Shown piece by piece: positions 18,204 through 27,002 of a stretch of 64,000 bases of DNA (within the stretch, counting starts at the first letter, position 1; every line of letters starts with the position of its first letter). The stretch comes from Bacteroidia bacterium (GTDB lineage: Bacteria; Bacteroidota; Bacteroidia; 2-12-FULL-35-15), in contig JAURXZ010000030.1 of assembly GCA_030654175.1 (NCBI GenBank), positions 124,001 to 188,000 of the forward strand. Reading direction: 5' to 3'. Under the pieces are notes generated by a model that was given only the letters and a program-made list of their open reading frames with translations, was not told where the DNA came from and did not search any database. Made by a program: the position numbers and the translations under genes.

Positions 18204-18956
18204 TTAACCGAAACGACCTGTAATATAATTTTGTGTACGTTCATTCTTCGGGTTAGTAAATATCATTTTTGTACTATCGTGCTCGACCAATTCTCCCATA
18301 TAAAAAAATGCAGTAGTGTCGCTCACCCGTCCGGCTTGCTGCATATTATGGGTTACAATTACAATAGTATATTGACTTTTTAATTCATAAATAAGCTCTT
18401 CCACTTTTGCCGAAGAAATTGGATCCAGGGCTGATGCAGGTTCATCCATAAGAATCACAGTTGGTGCAACTGCAAGAGTTCTGGCAATACATAGTCTTTG
18501 CTGTTGTCCACCGGACAATGCAAGAGCAGAGTTCTTTAATTTATCTTTAACCTCTTCCCAAAGAGCGGCTTGTTTTAAAGATTTTTCTACTACCTCATCA
18601 AGTATTTTTTTGTCTTTAATACCTTGAATTCTCAATCCATAAATTACGTTTTCATAAATTGTTTTTGGAAAAGGATTTGGTTTTTGAAAAACCATACCTA
18701 TTTGTTTTCTTAATTCTTCAACACGAATTTGTTTATCATAAATATCAGAGCCATCTATTTCTATCCTTCCCTCCATTTTAAAAATATCGATATAGTCGTT
18801 CATTCGATTAAACAACCTAAGAAAAGTAGATTTCCCACAACCTGAGGGACCAATAAACGCGGTAACTGTATTTTTTTTTATAGAGATAGAAACATCTTTA
18901 ATTACCTGATTGGGACCATAAAAAACATTTACATTACGTGCTTCGAGCTTATTCAT
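18204..18956 (-). CDS. pstB: Phosphate ABC transporter ATP-binding protein
   Basis: A 250-residue ABC ATPase. Walker A is GPSGCGKST (36-44), the Q-loop is VFQKPNPFP, the signature is [16 protein letters not shown], Walker B is [13 protein letters not shown] and the switch His is in [21 protein letters not shown] and the ALDPISS segment are diagnostic for PstB. It powers high-affinity phosphate import with PstCA. It starts 21 nt after pstA in the pst operon. Confidence 0.97.
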   Translation of the reverse strand: MNKLEARNVNVFYGPNQVIKDVSISIKKNTVTAFIGPSGCGKSTFLRLFNRMNDYIDIFKMEGRIEIDGSDIYDKQIRVEELRKQIGMVFQKPNPFPKTIYENVIYGLRIQGIKDKKILDEVVEKSLKQAALWEEVKDKLKNSALALSGGQQQRLCIARTLAVAPTVILMDEPASALDPISSAKVEELIYELKSQYTIVIVTHNMQQAGRVSDTTAFFYMGELVEHDSTKMIFTNPKNERTQNYITGRFG

Positions 18957-18977
18957 TTTTTATTTTTTTATAGAAAT

Positions 18978-19835
18978 TTACCATTGCACCTTTTTCTGCC
19001 ATTTATTACGCAGGTACATTGCGATTCCATTCAAAACAAATGTAACCATCAATAGTACAATTATGGCAGAGGCAGCATTGATTGCAAATCCTTTTTGAGG
19101 TCTTGAAATCCAGTTAAAAATTTGAATGGGCAATACAGAAAACTCATCCGTGGGACTTGATGGAACAAATGGTACATAGGCCAATGCGCCAATTACTATC
19201 AACGGAGCTGTTTCACCCACAGCCCTTGATAAGGCCAGAATAATACCGGTAATAATTCCACCAAAAGAAGCAGGTAATAATTGATAGGATATTGTTTGCC
19301 ATTTTGATGCGCCCATGGCAAAAGAAGCTTCTTTAATTGATTTAGGAACAGCTTTTAGTGCTTCACGGGTTGAAACAATTATTATAGGCAATATTAATAA
19401 TGATAAGGTACTTGCACCTGCCAACAAACTCCCCCCCATACCCATGATCCTTCCAAATATTTCTAAACCCAAAAGTCCGTAAATGATAGATGGAACCCCA
19501 GCCAGGTTGCTAATATTAATTTCAAGAACATTGGCCAACCTGCTTTTTTTTCCATACTCCTCAAGATAAATAGCGGCAGAAATTCCAAGAGGAATTGAAA
19601 TAATTGCAGTAAGGCCCATGATCCATAAAGTACCTATCAAAGCTGGTAAAATACCGGCTTTATCAGGATTCCTTGATGGAAAATTGGTTATAAAATCCCA
19701 ATCGATACGCGCAAATCCTTCAATTAAAATATTGCCAATAAAAATAGCAAGCATTGCTAATCCAAAGGTGGTGCAGCCGATGCCAAAATATTTAAAAGCA
19801 TTATCTTTTAGTCTGTTTTTTTTCGAACTATTCAT
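18978..19835 (-). CDS. pstA: Phosphate ABC transporter permease PstA
   Basis: A 285-residue, six-helix permease with the EAA-type coupling loop [27 protein letters not shown]. PstA pairs with PstC to form the phosphate channel. The start overlaps the pstC stop by 8 nt, suggesting coupled translation. Confidence 0.95.
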   Translation of the reverse strand: MNSSKKNRLKDNAFKYFGIGCTTFGLAMLAIFIGNILIEGFARIDWDFITNFPSRNPDKAGILPALIGTLWIMGLTAIISIPLGISAAIYLEEYGKKSRLANVLEINISNLAGVPSIIYGLLGLEIFGRIMGMGGSLLAGASTLSLLILPIIIVSTREALKAVPKSIKEASFAMGASKWQTISYQLLPASFGGIITGIILALSRAVGETAPLIVIGALAYVPFVPSSPTDEFSVLPIQIFNWISRPQKGFAINAASAIIVLLMVTFVLNGIAMYLRNKWQKKVQW

Positions 19836-20706
19836 ATTTCTCCTGAAATTTCTTTTTAACCCAGTAACTTATATTGTTCAGAATAAATGTAAAAACAAAC
19901 AATGCCATACCGGCAGCAAATATGGTTCGGTATTCTAATGAGCCATGCGCAACATCACCAGTACTCACCTGTACGATGTATGTTGTAATTGTTTCTATTG
20001 GAACCAATGGATTCAATGTTAATCGTGGCTGCTGGCCAGCGGCAATCGCCACGATCATTGTTTCCCCAACTGCTCTTGAAATTCCAAGAATTACGGACAC
20101 AATTATTCCGGAAGAAGCGGCAGGAACCATTACTTTAAATGCTGTTTGCAAACGGGTTGAGCCCATACCATAGGATGCTTCTCTTAAGGATTTTGGAACT
20201 GCGAATAAAGCATCTTCACTTAATGAGGTAATTAAAGGAATGATCATAATTCCCATTACAATTCCTGCGGATAAAGCATTAAAACCTGCCATTCCCGGAA
20301 TAATATTCTGAAGAAATGGAGTTACAACAGATAATGCAAAAAAACCATATACAACAGTTGGAACAGCTGCCAATATTTCAAGCAATGGTTTAACAATTTT
20401 CCTGAAGCTTTTTGGAGCATATTCATTTAAATAAACTGCTATAGTTAATCCTATCGGAAGTGCGACTATGATGGCTATTGTAGTGGTGAGAAAAGTACCG
20501 GCAACAAGCGGAAGTATGCCAAAATGTTTATCTGCAAATAACGGAGTCCACTGTGTATCAGTAAGGAAATCTACGATTGAAACTTCCGAAAAGAAATCTA
20601 TTGTTTGAGAAAACAACACCCAAATAATTCCAATAGTAGTAAGCACAGTTACAACAGCAGCAAGTGCAAGCCCTGTTTCAATTATCTTTTCTTTTATTCT
20701 TGGCAT
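19828..20706 (-). CDS. pstC: Phosphate ABC transporter permease PstC
   Basis: I choose ATG at 20706 (292 residues, [13 protein letters not shown]); an upstream in-frame TTG at 20727 would add seven residues and approach a hairpin. Six hydrophobic helices are present, and the coupling loop is [26 protein letters not shown]. It is the permease partner of PstA. A stem-loop with a T-rich 3' side lies between pstS and this gene, and probably lowers pstCAB expression relative to pstS. Confidence 0.93.
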   Translation of the reverse strand: MPRIKEKIIETGLALAAVVTVLTTIGIIWVLFSQTIDFFSEVSIVDFLTDTQWTPLFADKHFGILPLVAGTFLTTTIAIIVALPIGLTIAVYLNEYAPKSFRKIVKPLLEILAAVPTVVYGFFALSVVTPFLQNIIPGMAGFNALSAGIVMGIMIIPLITSLSEDALFAVPKSLREASYGMGSTRLQTAFKVMVPAASSGIIVSVILGISRAVGETMIVAIAAGQQPRLTLNPLVPIETITTYIVQVSTGDVAHGSLEYRTIFAAGMALFVFTFILNNISYWVKKKFQEKYE

Positions 20707-20728
20707 TCTGTTTTTTACTAAAAACAAA

Positions 20729-20752
20729 TGGCTCCTAAATATTAAGGAGCCA
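20729..20752 (-). terminator. Stem-loop between pstS and pstC (partial terminator)
   Basis: A perfect 8-bp stem (20729-20736 with 20745-20752; TGGCTCCT/AGGAGCCA) with an 8-nt AT loop is followed on the - strand by a T-rich run before pstC. Such intercistronic hairpins commonly let the binding protein be made in excess over the permease. Read-through to pstC is expected, since no other pstC promoter is evident. Confidence 0.65.
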
Positions 20753-20789
20753 ATTGCTTTAATCGGTACCTCATTTTAACAACTACTAA

Positions 20790-21773
20790 TTACTTCGAAA
20801 GCGATTTTACAAACTCGTCAAATTTTGATTTCTCAGCCTTATACTCTTCATCAGTCATGGATATATATCCCACTTCCTGTGACAGTGCACCACCATTAGT
20901 CAAATAAAAATCAACAAATGCCTGAACCTCTTTTCGTTTTGCGGCAGTGCTGTTTACGTATATAAATAATGGACGACTTAATGGAGAATAGGTTTTATTT
21001 TTTACTGTTTCAATGGACGGAAGAATTGGTCCTTTCCCGTTTTCATCATTTTGATCATCTACAGGTACCACTTTTAATTTATCTTTATTTTCTTCAAAGT
21101 AAGCAATTCCAAAAAATCCTAATGCCAATTTATCTGTTGAAATCCCCTGAACAAGTACGTTATCGTCTTCACTTGCTGTGTAATCTCCACGGCTGGAGTG
21201 ACTTTTCCCAACAATTGCTTCTGTGAAATAGTCGTAGGTACCTGACTCAACTCCTGCTCCAAATAGATGAATTTCTTCTTTTGGCCATTCCGGACGGATC
21301 TGATTCCAGAATTTAATTTTCCCTTGCGCTTCAGGCTCCCATATTTTTTTTAATTCAGTAACGGTGATATCATTCACCCAGGTATTTTGTGGATTTACCA
21401 CAACAGCCATACCATCAAACGCTACTTTCATTTCAAGGCTGGTAATATTGCTTGCTTTACATAAACTGTCCTCCTTTTTAGTAATTGGCCTCGAAGCATC
21501 ATTAATGTCTGTTTCACCACGACCGAACTTTTTGAATCCGCCACCCGTACCGGATAAACCTATCGTAACTTTTACATCTGGATAACCGACCTTAAATTCT
21601 TCTGCAACTGCTTCAGAAATTGGATATACTGTGCTTGAACCATCAATTTTGATCTCACCCACAAGGTTTTCAGTGTCTGTATTGCCTTCAGATTTTGAAT
21701 CCTTGGAACCACCGCAGGCGCTAAACATTAAAGCAGATCCGACAAATAAAGTTGCTATTTTAATTATTCTCAT
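20790..21773 (-). CDS. pstS: Phosphate-binding lipoprotein PstS
   Basis: A 327-residue substrate-binding protein with a lipoprotein signal ending in LMFSAC (Cys20). The phosphate-binding patterns are IDGSSTVYPISEAV, GLSGTGGGFKKFGRGETDINDASRPI and GVESGTYDYFTEAI, with the binding Ser/Thr/Asp/Arg residues expected of PstS. It is anchored in the periplasm and delivers phosphate to PstCA. It is the first gene of pstSCAB-phoU, with a Pho-box-like repeat upstream. Confidence 0.96.
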   Translation of the reverse strand: MRIIKIATLFVGSALMFSACGGSKDSKSEGNTDTENLVGEIKIDGSSTVYPISEAVAEEFKVGYPDVKVTIGLSGTGGGFKKFGRGETDINDASRPITKKEDSLCKASNITSLEMKVAFDGMAVVVNPQNTWVNDITVTELKKIWEPEAQGKIKFWNQIRPEWPKEEIHLFGAGVESGTYDYFTEAIVGKSHSSRGDYTASEDDNVLVQGISTDKLALGFFGIAYFEENKDKLKVVPVDDQNDENGKGPILPSIETVKNKTYSPLSRPLFIYVNSTAAKRKEVQAFVDFYLTNGGALSQEVGYISMTDEEYKAEKSKFDEFVKSLSK

Positions 21774-21796
21774 TTTGATTGTTTTTTATTGCGGAG

Positions 21797-21843
21797 CAAA
21801 GTAACTATTGAAATCTCGGCCCCATGTTAAGCTATTGTTAAAT
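21797..21843 (-). promoter_or_regulatory. Pho-box-like promoter of pstS
   Basis: On the - strand, TTTAACAATAG is followed 11 bp later by TTAACAT (half-sites within 21824-21843). The downstream half-site begins 33 nt before the last base of a -7-like TTACTTTG (21797-21804). Two direct half-sites at 11-bp spacing are the architecture of PhoB-type boxes. Placement before pstS makes phosphate control likely. Confidence 0.7.
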
Positions 21844-21902
21844 TATTTAGATTTTTTCAGGTAAATGCGAAAAAAGTGCTAGCATTTCTTGTTTTGTTTT
21901 GT

Positions 21903-23171
21903 TTAAAAATTAAATTGAGCTTGTAATCGAAGTAAGCTACCCTTTTGTTGGTTGTATTGCAACTTATAATCTTCAAATCTTCGTTCTGAGATGGTATACA
22001 TTGCAACTAGTTCAAAGTTTTTAAATGGTTGCCACTCCACTCCTATTTCATTTTCGGTTACCGTATAACTTCTTGCATCTAATTCGTGTTTTTTGCCTCC
22101 ATCATAATACTGGATCCTTACAAAAGGAATGATGATCTGTTTTTTCAATTTTAAAAGGCATGATGCTGTAACATATCCACCTTTTAATGTTTGAGTTTCT
22201 ATTGAATCCGTTACACGGTTAAACTCCGGACCACGCCCAATGTTATACTCTGCTTGTATACCGAAAGGTTTTGGATATAATACAAAACTAGCCGCAACCC
22301 TTTCATCAACAAATGAAAAGGCTTTATTTGGACCTTTTACCCCGGTTGACCTATTCTCAACAACATACATTCCTTTATACCCTTGAACTCCTGGTTCAAT
22401 TATTTGTCCAAAAATTTCTATCGGATATGTAATACGAGCAACATAGTGCGGGTCATTATTTAGATCATTTTTATTTGCAGTTTGTCCATTATATGCTCCA
22501 ATCCCAAAAACACCATAATCTCCACTTCCTTTTAATCCATCATTTACTAATGAAGTATACAATTTTCTTGTCTTTTCAGGCACCCAATAAAAGAACACTC
22601 CCAGATCACGTTCATTTGAAACCGCACTATTTAAAGCGTCATTTCTGTCCAATGGTAAACGATTTTGACTTGATTGTAAATTTTCGAAACCGAAAGGAAC
22701 TTTACTCTGACCTACACGGAAACGAAATTCTTTCTTTTTATCCAATGATAGATCAAAATAAGCATCACGTAATTGAGCAAAATTATTTGAACCGGTAGAA
22801 GGAGATGAAGCAAAATCAGGCTGAACATAGATATACAATCTTTCATGAACATTTCCGCTAAAAATTATACGCATTCGCCTGATAAAAAAACCACCACTTC
22901 CCCAGGATTTATCACATTGCTCACATTTTAACGAATCATTTGTTTCAAACAATCTATTGTATCTAACCTGGGCATAACCTCTTATTGCTATTTGCTCATA
23001 CCAATGCTTGGTTGGAACTTTCGTTTCCACTAATTGGGGTTTAGCCAATATAGAATCTTTAGTTGAAGCAACCGATTTACTGCTTTCAATTTTCACCTCT
23101 TGGGCAATACCTGATGTTAATAGCCCAGAGCTTATAATACAGGTTAACAAAACATTTCTTTTAAGGTCCAT
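21903..23171 (-). CDS. OprO/OprP-like (phosphate-selective type) outer-membrane porin
   Basis: A 422-residue protein with a signal peptide (MDLKRNVLLTCIISSGLLTSGIA) and a beta-barrel typical of the phosphate-selective porin O/P family: IRGYAQVRYNRLFE at the barrel start, FFIRRMRIIFSGNVHERLYIYVQPDF, GQSKVPFGFENLQSSQNRLPLDRNDAL, ending in RLQAQFNF with a terminal Phe. The family usually aids anion or phosphate passage across the outer membrane. It sits directly upstream of pstS in the same direction with its own Pho-like box. The actual substrate is inferred from family and context. Confidence 0.88.
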   Translation of the reverse strand: MDLKRNVLLTCIISSGLLTSGIAQEVKIESSKSVASTKDSILAKPQLVETKVPTKHWYEQIAIRGYAQVRYNRLFETNDSLKCEQCDKSWGSGGFFIRRMRIIFSGNVHERLYIYVQPDFASSPSTGSNNFAQLRDAYFDLSLDKKKEFRFRVGQSKVPFGFENLQSSQNRLPLDRNDALNSAVSNERDLGVFFYWVPEKTRKLYTSLVNDGLKGSGDYGVFGIGAYNGQTANKNDLNNDPHYVARITYPIEIFGQIIEPGVQGYKGMYVVENRSTGVKGPNKAFSFVDERVAASFVLYPKPFGIQAEYNIGRGPEFNRVTDSIETQTLKGGYVTASCLLKLKKQIIIPFVRIQYYDGGKKHELDARSYTVTENEIGVEWQPFKNFELVAMYTISERRFEDYKLQYNQQKGSLLRLQAQFNF

Positions 23172-23208
23172 TTCCGTTAATTTATTGTTAATAAATCTTT
23201 ATCAACGA

Positions 23209-23253
23209 CAAATGTATTCCTTCTTTTGACCATAAATGTTAATTTAATGTTAA
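23209..23253 (-). promoter_or_regulatory. Pho-box-like promoter of the porin gene
   Basis: TTAACA half-sites (- strand) occupy 23248-23253 and 23237-23242, exactly 11 bp apart. A perfect TAnnTTTG (TACATTTG, 23209-23216) follows, with the downstream half-site starting 33 nt before its final G, the same geometry as at pstS. Confidence 0.75.
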
Positions 23254-23530
23254 GGTTTAAGTAAAATAAAAACAATCATTCATTGCAGTAATCTGAATCA
23301 TTAGATAACATGAATCTATATAAAAAGATTAAAAGTTTTTTCAAAGAACTATTAAAACTGCATGGTTGTGAAATAGTTGGGTTTGCTTAAAACAAAATTA
23401 GCCACACATTATTTTTTTTTCAATACAAAGGTTAACTCCCAATAGTGATACATATCAAAATTATTAACAATCAGTACCACAATTATTGGAATTCAATGTT
23501 AACAAAAAGAAAAGCTTACCGACCATTTAC
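23254..23530. other. Divergent intergenic region, left part
   Basis: The 441-base gap between the porin and TonB-receptor genes is AT-rich and holds regulatory sequence at both ends (listed separately). The middle, from about 23260 to 23510, shows no open frame, hairpin or repeat that I can support. Confidence 0.5.
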
Positions 23531-23586
23531 TTAACATTATTTTCATTTCGGGCTAATACTTAGTTAACCTTACGACAGTTCCTTTG
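23531..23586 (+). promoter_or_regulatory. Pho-box-like array upstream of TonB-dependent receptor
   Basis: Four half-sites in strict 11-bp phase: TTAACA (23531), TTCATT (23542), CTAATA (23553) and TTAACC (23564). A TTCCTTTG -7 element ends at 23586, which is 33 nt from the third half-site start. Two of the four are weak matches, but the phase is the same as at 31320-31358. Confidence 0.55.
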
Positions 23587-23612
23587 TAAGAAAAATAGAA
23601 AGGAAATTATAA

Positions 23613-26468
23613 ATGAAAAATAAATTGTTTATTACGCTTGCAGTTATCATATATATAAATGCAGCCTTTGCTCAAAATTCAACTATTAAAGGAAAAGTAA
23701 TTGATGAGAAAACCGGGGAGACTTTACCTGGTGCAGTTGTTGTCATTCAAGGAACATTTACCGGAAGCAATACAGATCTGGATGGCGCTTTCAGTATTGA
23801 AAATATTGTTCCCGGAAAATATTCGCTGGAATGTAAACTAATTTCATACAACACTAAGTTACTTACTGATGTAATTGTAAAAACCGGTGAACCAACAATT
23901 GTATCGTTAACATTATCGGCTGCGTCAACGGATTTAGGAGTAGTTGAGATAGTTGCAACGATGAACAAAGAAACAACGAACGCTATGTTGGTGATGCAAA
24001 AAAATAACGCGTCAGTATCAGACGGGATCTCATCAGAAGCCATAAAAAGAACTCCTGACCGGAATACGAGTGATGTACTAAAACGCATCAGCGGTGCTAG
24101 TATCCAGGATAATAAATTTGCCATCATCAGGGGATTGAACGATCGTTATAATGCGGCATATATTAATGGTGCACCATTACCTAGCTCCGAGTCAGACAGG
24201 AAGGCGTTCGCTTTTGACATATTCCCTTCCAACATGCTTGATAATTTAGTGATAATAAAAACTGCCACCCCTGATATGCCCGGAGATTTTGCAGGTGGTG
24301 TGATCCAGATAAATACAAAAAGCATCCCCGAAAAAAATGAACAAACTGTTTCTATTTCCGGAGGATATAATACCATTACTACTTTCAAAGAATTTAAAAC
24401 GTATGATGGTGGGAAGTACGATTTTTTAGGAATGGATGATGGAGCAAGAGCTATCCCAAAAGAAATCCCTTCAACAGCCGATTACCAAAATTTATCACTA
24501 GAAGAAAAAGGGGAATACGCAAAAAAAATGACTCCTTCCTGGAAAATAAATACAACTTCCGCCTTACCTAATCTAAACTTACAATATACCCTTGCAAATG
24601 TGGGCAAAATTTTAAAGAAAGATGCAGGGAGTTTATTCGCTTTTACTTATAATAATAATTATACTACTAATGAAACCATAAGAAGGGAGTATGAGGAACA
24701 ATCCACAGGTGTTGTAAAAAGGATGGAACTTAATGATATGCTTTATACACAAAGCGTTTTAGCAAGTGCCATGTGGAATTTATCATATAAGCTGAACGAC
24801 AACAATCAATTAAGTTTAAAAAATTTATATAGTGTAAATAGTGATGATAAAGTGGCTATTCGTAGAGGAGCCAGAGAATATGACCAACCAGAAAAATATT
24901 GGGAAAAAGCCTCTTTGCGTTGGTTCACACAAAACAATTTATTAAGCTCACAATTAATCGGAACTCATTTATTACCGAATAATAAAATTAAAATTAATTG
25001 GATCGGTGGCTTAAGTAATATAAAAAGAGATATTCCCAATATGAGACGGATGGTATACCAAAAAACAGCTGCTAATGAAAATGACGCCACAACTAATTAT
25101 GCTGCTGTTATTCAAAATGAAGGAACTATCCCCAACTCTGCCGGAAATATGTTTTTTTCTACAACAACAGAAAATATTTACAGTGTAAAATATGATATTG
25201 GCCTGCCTGTTGAAATAAAAAATTCAAAAACCGAAATCAAAATTGGAGGATTTCATCAATTCCGTGACAGAATATTTGATTCCAGAAGTTTAGGTTTTTC
25301 AAAATATAGAAAAGGAAGTAGTATAAAATTTGACAGTGAACTACTTTACTTACCTGAAGAAGAAATTTTTGCCCCTGAAAATATGGGGGTGCTTGATAAC
25401 AATGGATCTTCTAAAGGAGGATTCAAATTGGATGAAGCAACAAAAACAAGTGATAGCTATAAAGCATCATCATTAACAAATGCTGGTTTTGCAATGTTTG
25501 ACACAAAAATATTAGAGAGGTTCCGATTTATTTATGGCGCAAGATTAGAATCTTATAACCAGCACATGGAAACAATCCAAGAAGGTACAAGCGAGCCAAT
25601 TATTGTAGATACAACCATTAATGACATTTTGCCATCTGTTAATATGGTTTATTCATTAAGTCCAAAAATGAATTTACGCGCCAGTTATTACAGAACGGTA
25701 AACAGGCCTGAATTCAGAGAGTTGGCGCCCTTTATCTTTTTTGATTTTTTAACAGATTTTGCTATTACCGGTAATTTATATCTGCAACGCGCGTTGATCG
25801 ACAACTATGATCTACGTTATGAATGGTTTCCAGGAGCGGGACAAATTTTTTCGGTTTCAGGATTTTACAAAGAGTTTAAAAACCCAACAGAGATCGCAAA
25901 CAGACCCGATGTGTTACGTGAATTATATTATATAAACGCCCCTAAAGCGACTAACACAGGTGTTGAACTTGAATACCGCGTTAAGCTTTCATCATTATTT
26001 AAAAATGACACGAACACTTTTTTAAATTCAATAACACTGTTTAGTAATTTCGCTTACATCATTTCCAAAGTAGATGTAAGTCACGTAAATGGGTCTACAG
26101 AAAAAGAAAGACCATTGCAAGGGCAATCACCAGTAGTGGTAAATGCGGGAATTCAATTCATGCATCCAACAAATGGCTGGAGTGGGAACGTTTCTTATAA
26201 TTTTGTTGGTCGCAGGCTTTATATAGTAGGTAGCACAAGTGAGCCTGATTATTGGGAAAATCCACGCAATGTCCTGGACTTTCAAATTGCAAAAAGAATA
26301 AAAGAGCGTTTAGAAATAAAATTAAACGTAAGAGATATGCTTGCTCAAAATTTAATTTTTTATCAGGATATTGATAAAAATAGCAAATACGATAAAGAAA
26401 AAGATAACACAATGGTTACTACCAATTATGGACAAACCATATCTCTTGGTGTTACTTATAAATTTTAA
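23613..26468 (+). CDS. TonB-dependent outer-membrane receptor, likely phosphate-starvation induced
   Basis: A 951-residue protein. Signal peptide (residues 1-20); a carboxypeptidase-regulatory-like beta domain (about 24-108, KGKVIDEKTGETLPGAVVVIQGT); plug domain (about 130-245, with NTSDVLKRISGASIQDNKFAIIRGLNDRYNAAYING and GDFAGGVIQINTKSIPE); then a long 22-strand barrel ending in TISLGVTYKF. It takes up a ligand across the outer membrane using TonB energy. The ligand cannot be read from sequence. It lies divergent from the porin and upstream of a T9SS-exported beta-helix protein, and all three have Pho-like boxes, so a phosphorus-containing substrate is a reasonable inference. Confidence 0.9.
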   Translation: MKNKLFITLAVIIYINAAFAQNSTIKGKVIDEKTGETLPGAVVVIQGTFTGSNTDLDGAFSIENIVPGKYSLECKLISYNTKLLTDVIVKTGEPTIVSLTLSAASTDLGVVEIVATMNKETTNAMLVMQKNNASVSDGISSEAIKRTPDRNTSDVLKRISGASIQDNKFAIIRGLNDRYNAAYINGAPLPSSESDRKAFAFDIFPSNMLDNLVIIKTATPDMPGDFAGGVIQINTKSIPEKNEQTVSISGGYNTITTFKEFKTYDGGKYDFLGMDDGARAIPKEIPSTADYQNLSLEEKGEYAKKMTPSWKINTTSALPNLNLQYTLANVGKILKKDAGSLFAFTYNNNYTTNETIRREYEEQSTGVVKRMELNDMLYTQSVLASAMWNLSYKLNDNNQLSLKNLYSVNSDDKVAIRRGAREYDQPEKYWEKASLRWFTQNNLLSSQLIGTHLLPNNKIKINWIGGLSNIKRDIPNMRRMVYQKTAANENDATTNYAAVIQNEGTIPNSAGNMFFSTTTENIYSVKYDIGLPVEIKNSKTEIKIGGFHQFRDRIFDSRSLGFSKYRKGSSIKFDSELLYLPEEEIFAPENMGVLDNNGSSKGGFKLDEATKTSDSYKASSLTNAGFAMFDTKILERFRFIYGARLESYNQHMETIQEGTSEPIIVDTTINDILPSVNMVYSLSPKMNLRASYYRTVNRPEFRELAPFIFFDFLTDFAITGNLYLQRALIDNYDLRYEWFPGAGQIFSVSGFYKEFKNPTEIANRPDVLRELYYINAPKATNTGVELEYRVKLSSLFKNDTNTFLNSITLFSNFAYIISKVDVSHVNGSTEKERPLQGQSPVVVNAGIQFMHPTNGWSGNVSYNFVGRRLYIVGSTSEPDYWENPRNVLDFQIAKRIKERLEIKLNVRDMLAQNLIFYQDIDKNSKYDKEKDNTMVTTNYGQTISLGVTYKF

Positions 26469-26549
26469 TCCTCGTTAGACTTTATCCACGTTAAAATGTC
26501 ACGAATGCTTTGGTAATGGATAGTTTCTGCTGAAACTAACTCTAGCTGC

Positions 26550-26639
26550 GTCATCCCGAACTTTTGTGAGGGATCATATTATGAATAATAACACTTACGA
26601 CTTACGAGCCCCCTTGGCGAAAAAGCCAATCGGGATGAC
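26550..26639. repeat. REP-like inverted-repeat element
   Basis: Terminal arms GTCATCCCGA (26550-26559) and TCGGGATGAC (26630-26639) are perfect inverted complements around an 80-base interior. Just inside the right arm, TTGGC (26614-26618) and GCCAA (26625-26629) form a second hairpin. It is GC-richer than its surroundings. The form is like dispersed REP/MITE elements; no other copy is in this window. Confidence 0.55.
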
Positions 26640-26841
26640 ACTGCCTATAAAATCAAATTTTCATTCAATCTTAAAATTGTTTAAAACTAAATTACTGATA
26701 GAAATAATTTGAAATAAAAATTAAACAGGCTCTAACTTATATAAAACATATTTTAAGAAGAAAAAGCGATTTCAAAAATTTCTTCCCTGAATGAATCCGA
26801 AAACTACTGAATAGTTTCAATGAAAATTTTAAAACCTAATG

Positions 26842-26965
26842 ATAACATTAAATTAACATATCAATTCTGTTTTCAAATTACTCCTACTTAACATTAAATT
26901 AAGGCATTAATAAGATATACACAACTTAGCGTTAATTATTACACAACACGCTGGCACTAGTTTTG
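26842..26965 (+). promoter_or_regulatory. Pho-box-like promoter region of the beta-helix gene
   Basis: Two pairs at 11-bp spacing: ATAACA/TTAACA (26842 and 26853) and TTAACA/TTAAGG (26888 and 26899). A perfect TAGTTTTG -7 element is at 26958-26965. The nearer pair lies 66 nt from the final G and a single TTAATT half-site lies at 33 nt (26932). The rest of the 534-base gap from 26469 holds only the inverted-repeat element. Confidence 0.6.
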
Positions 26966-27002
26966 TAACCAAATATTACAAACAAATAATATTAATTTAA
27001 AA

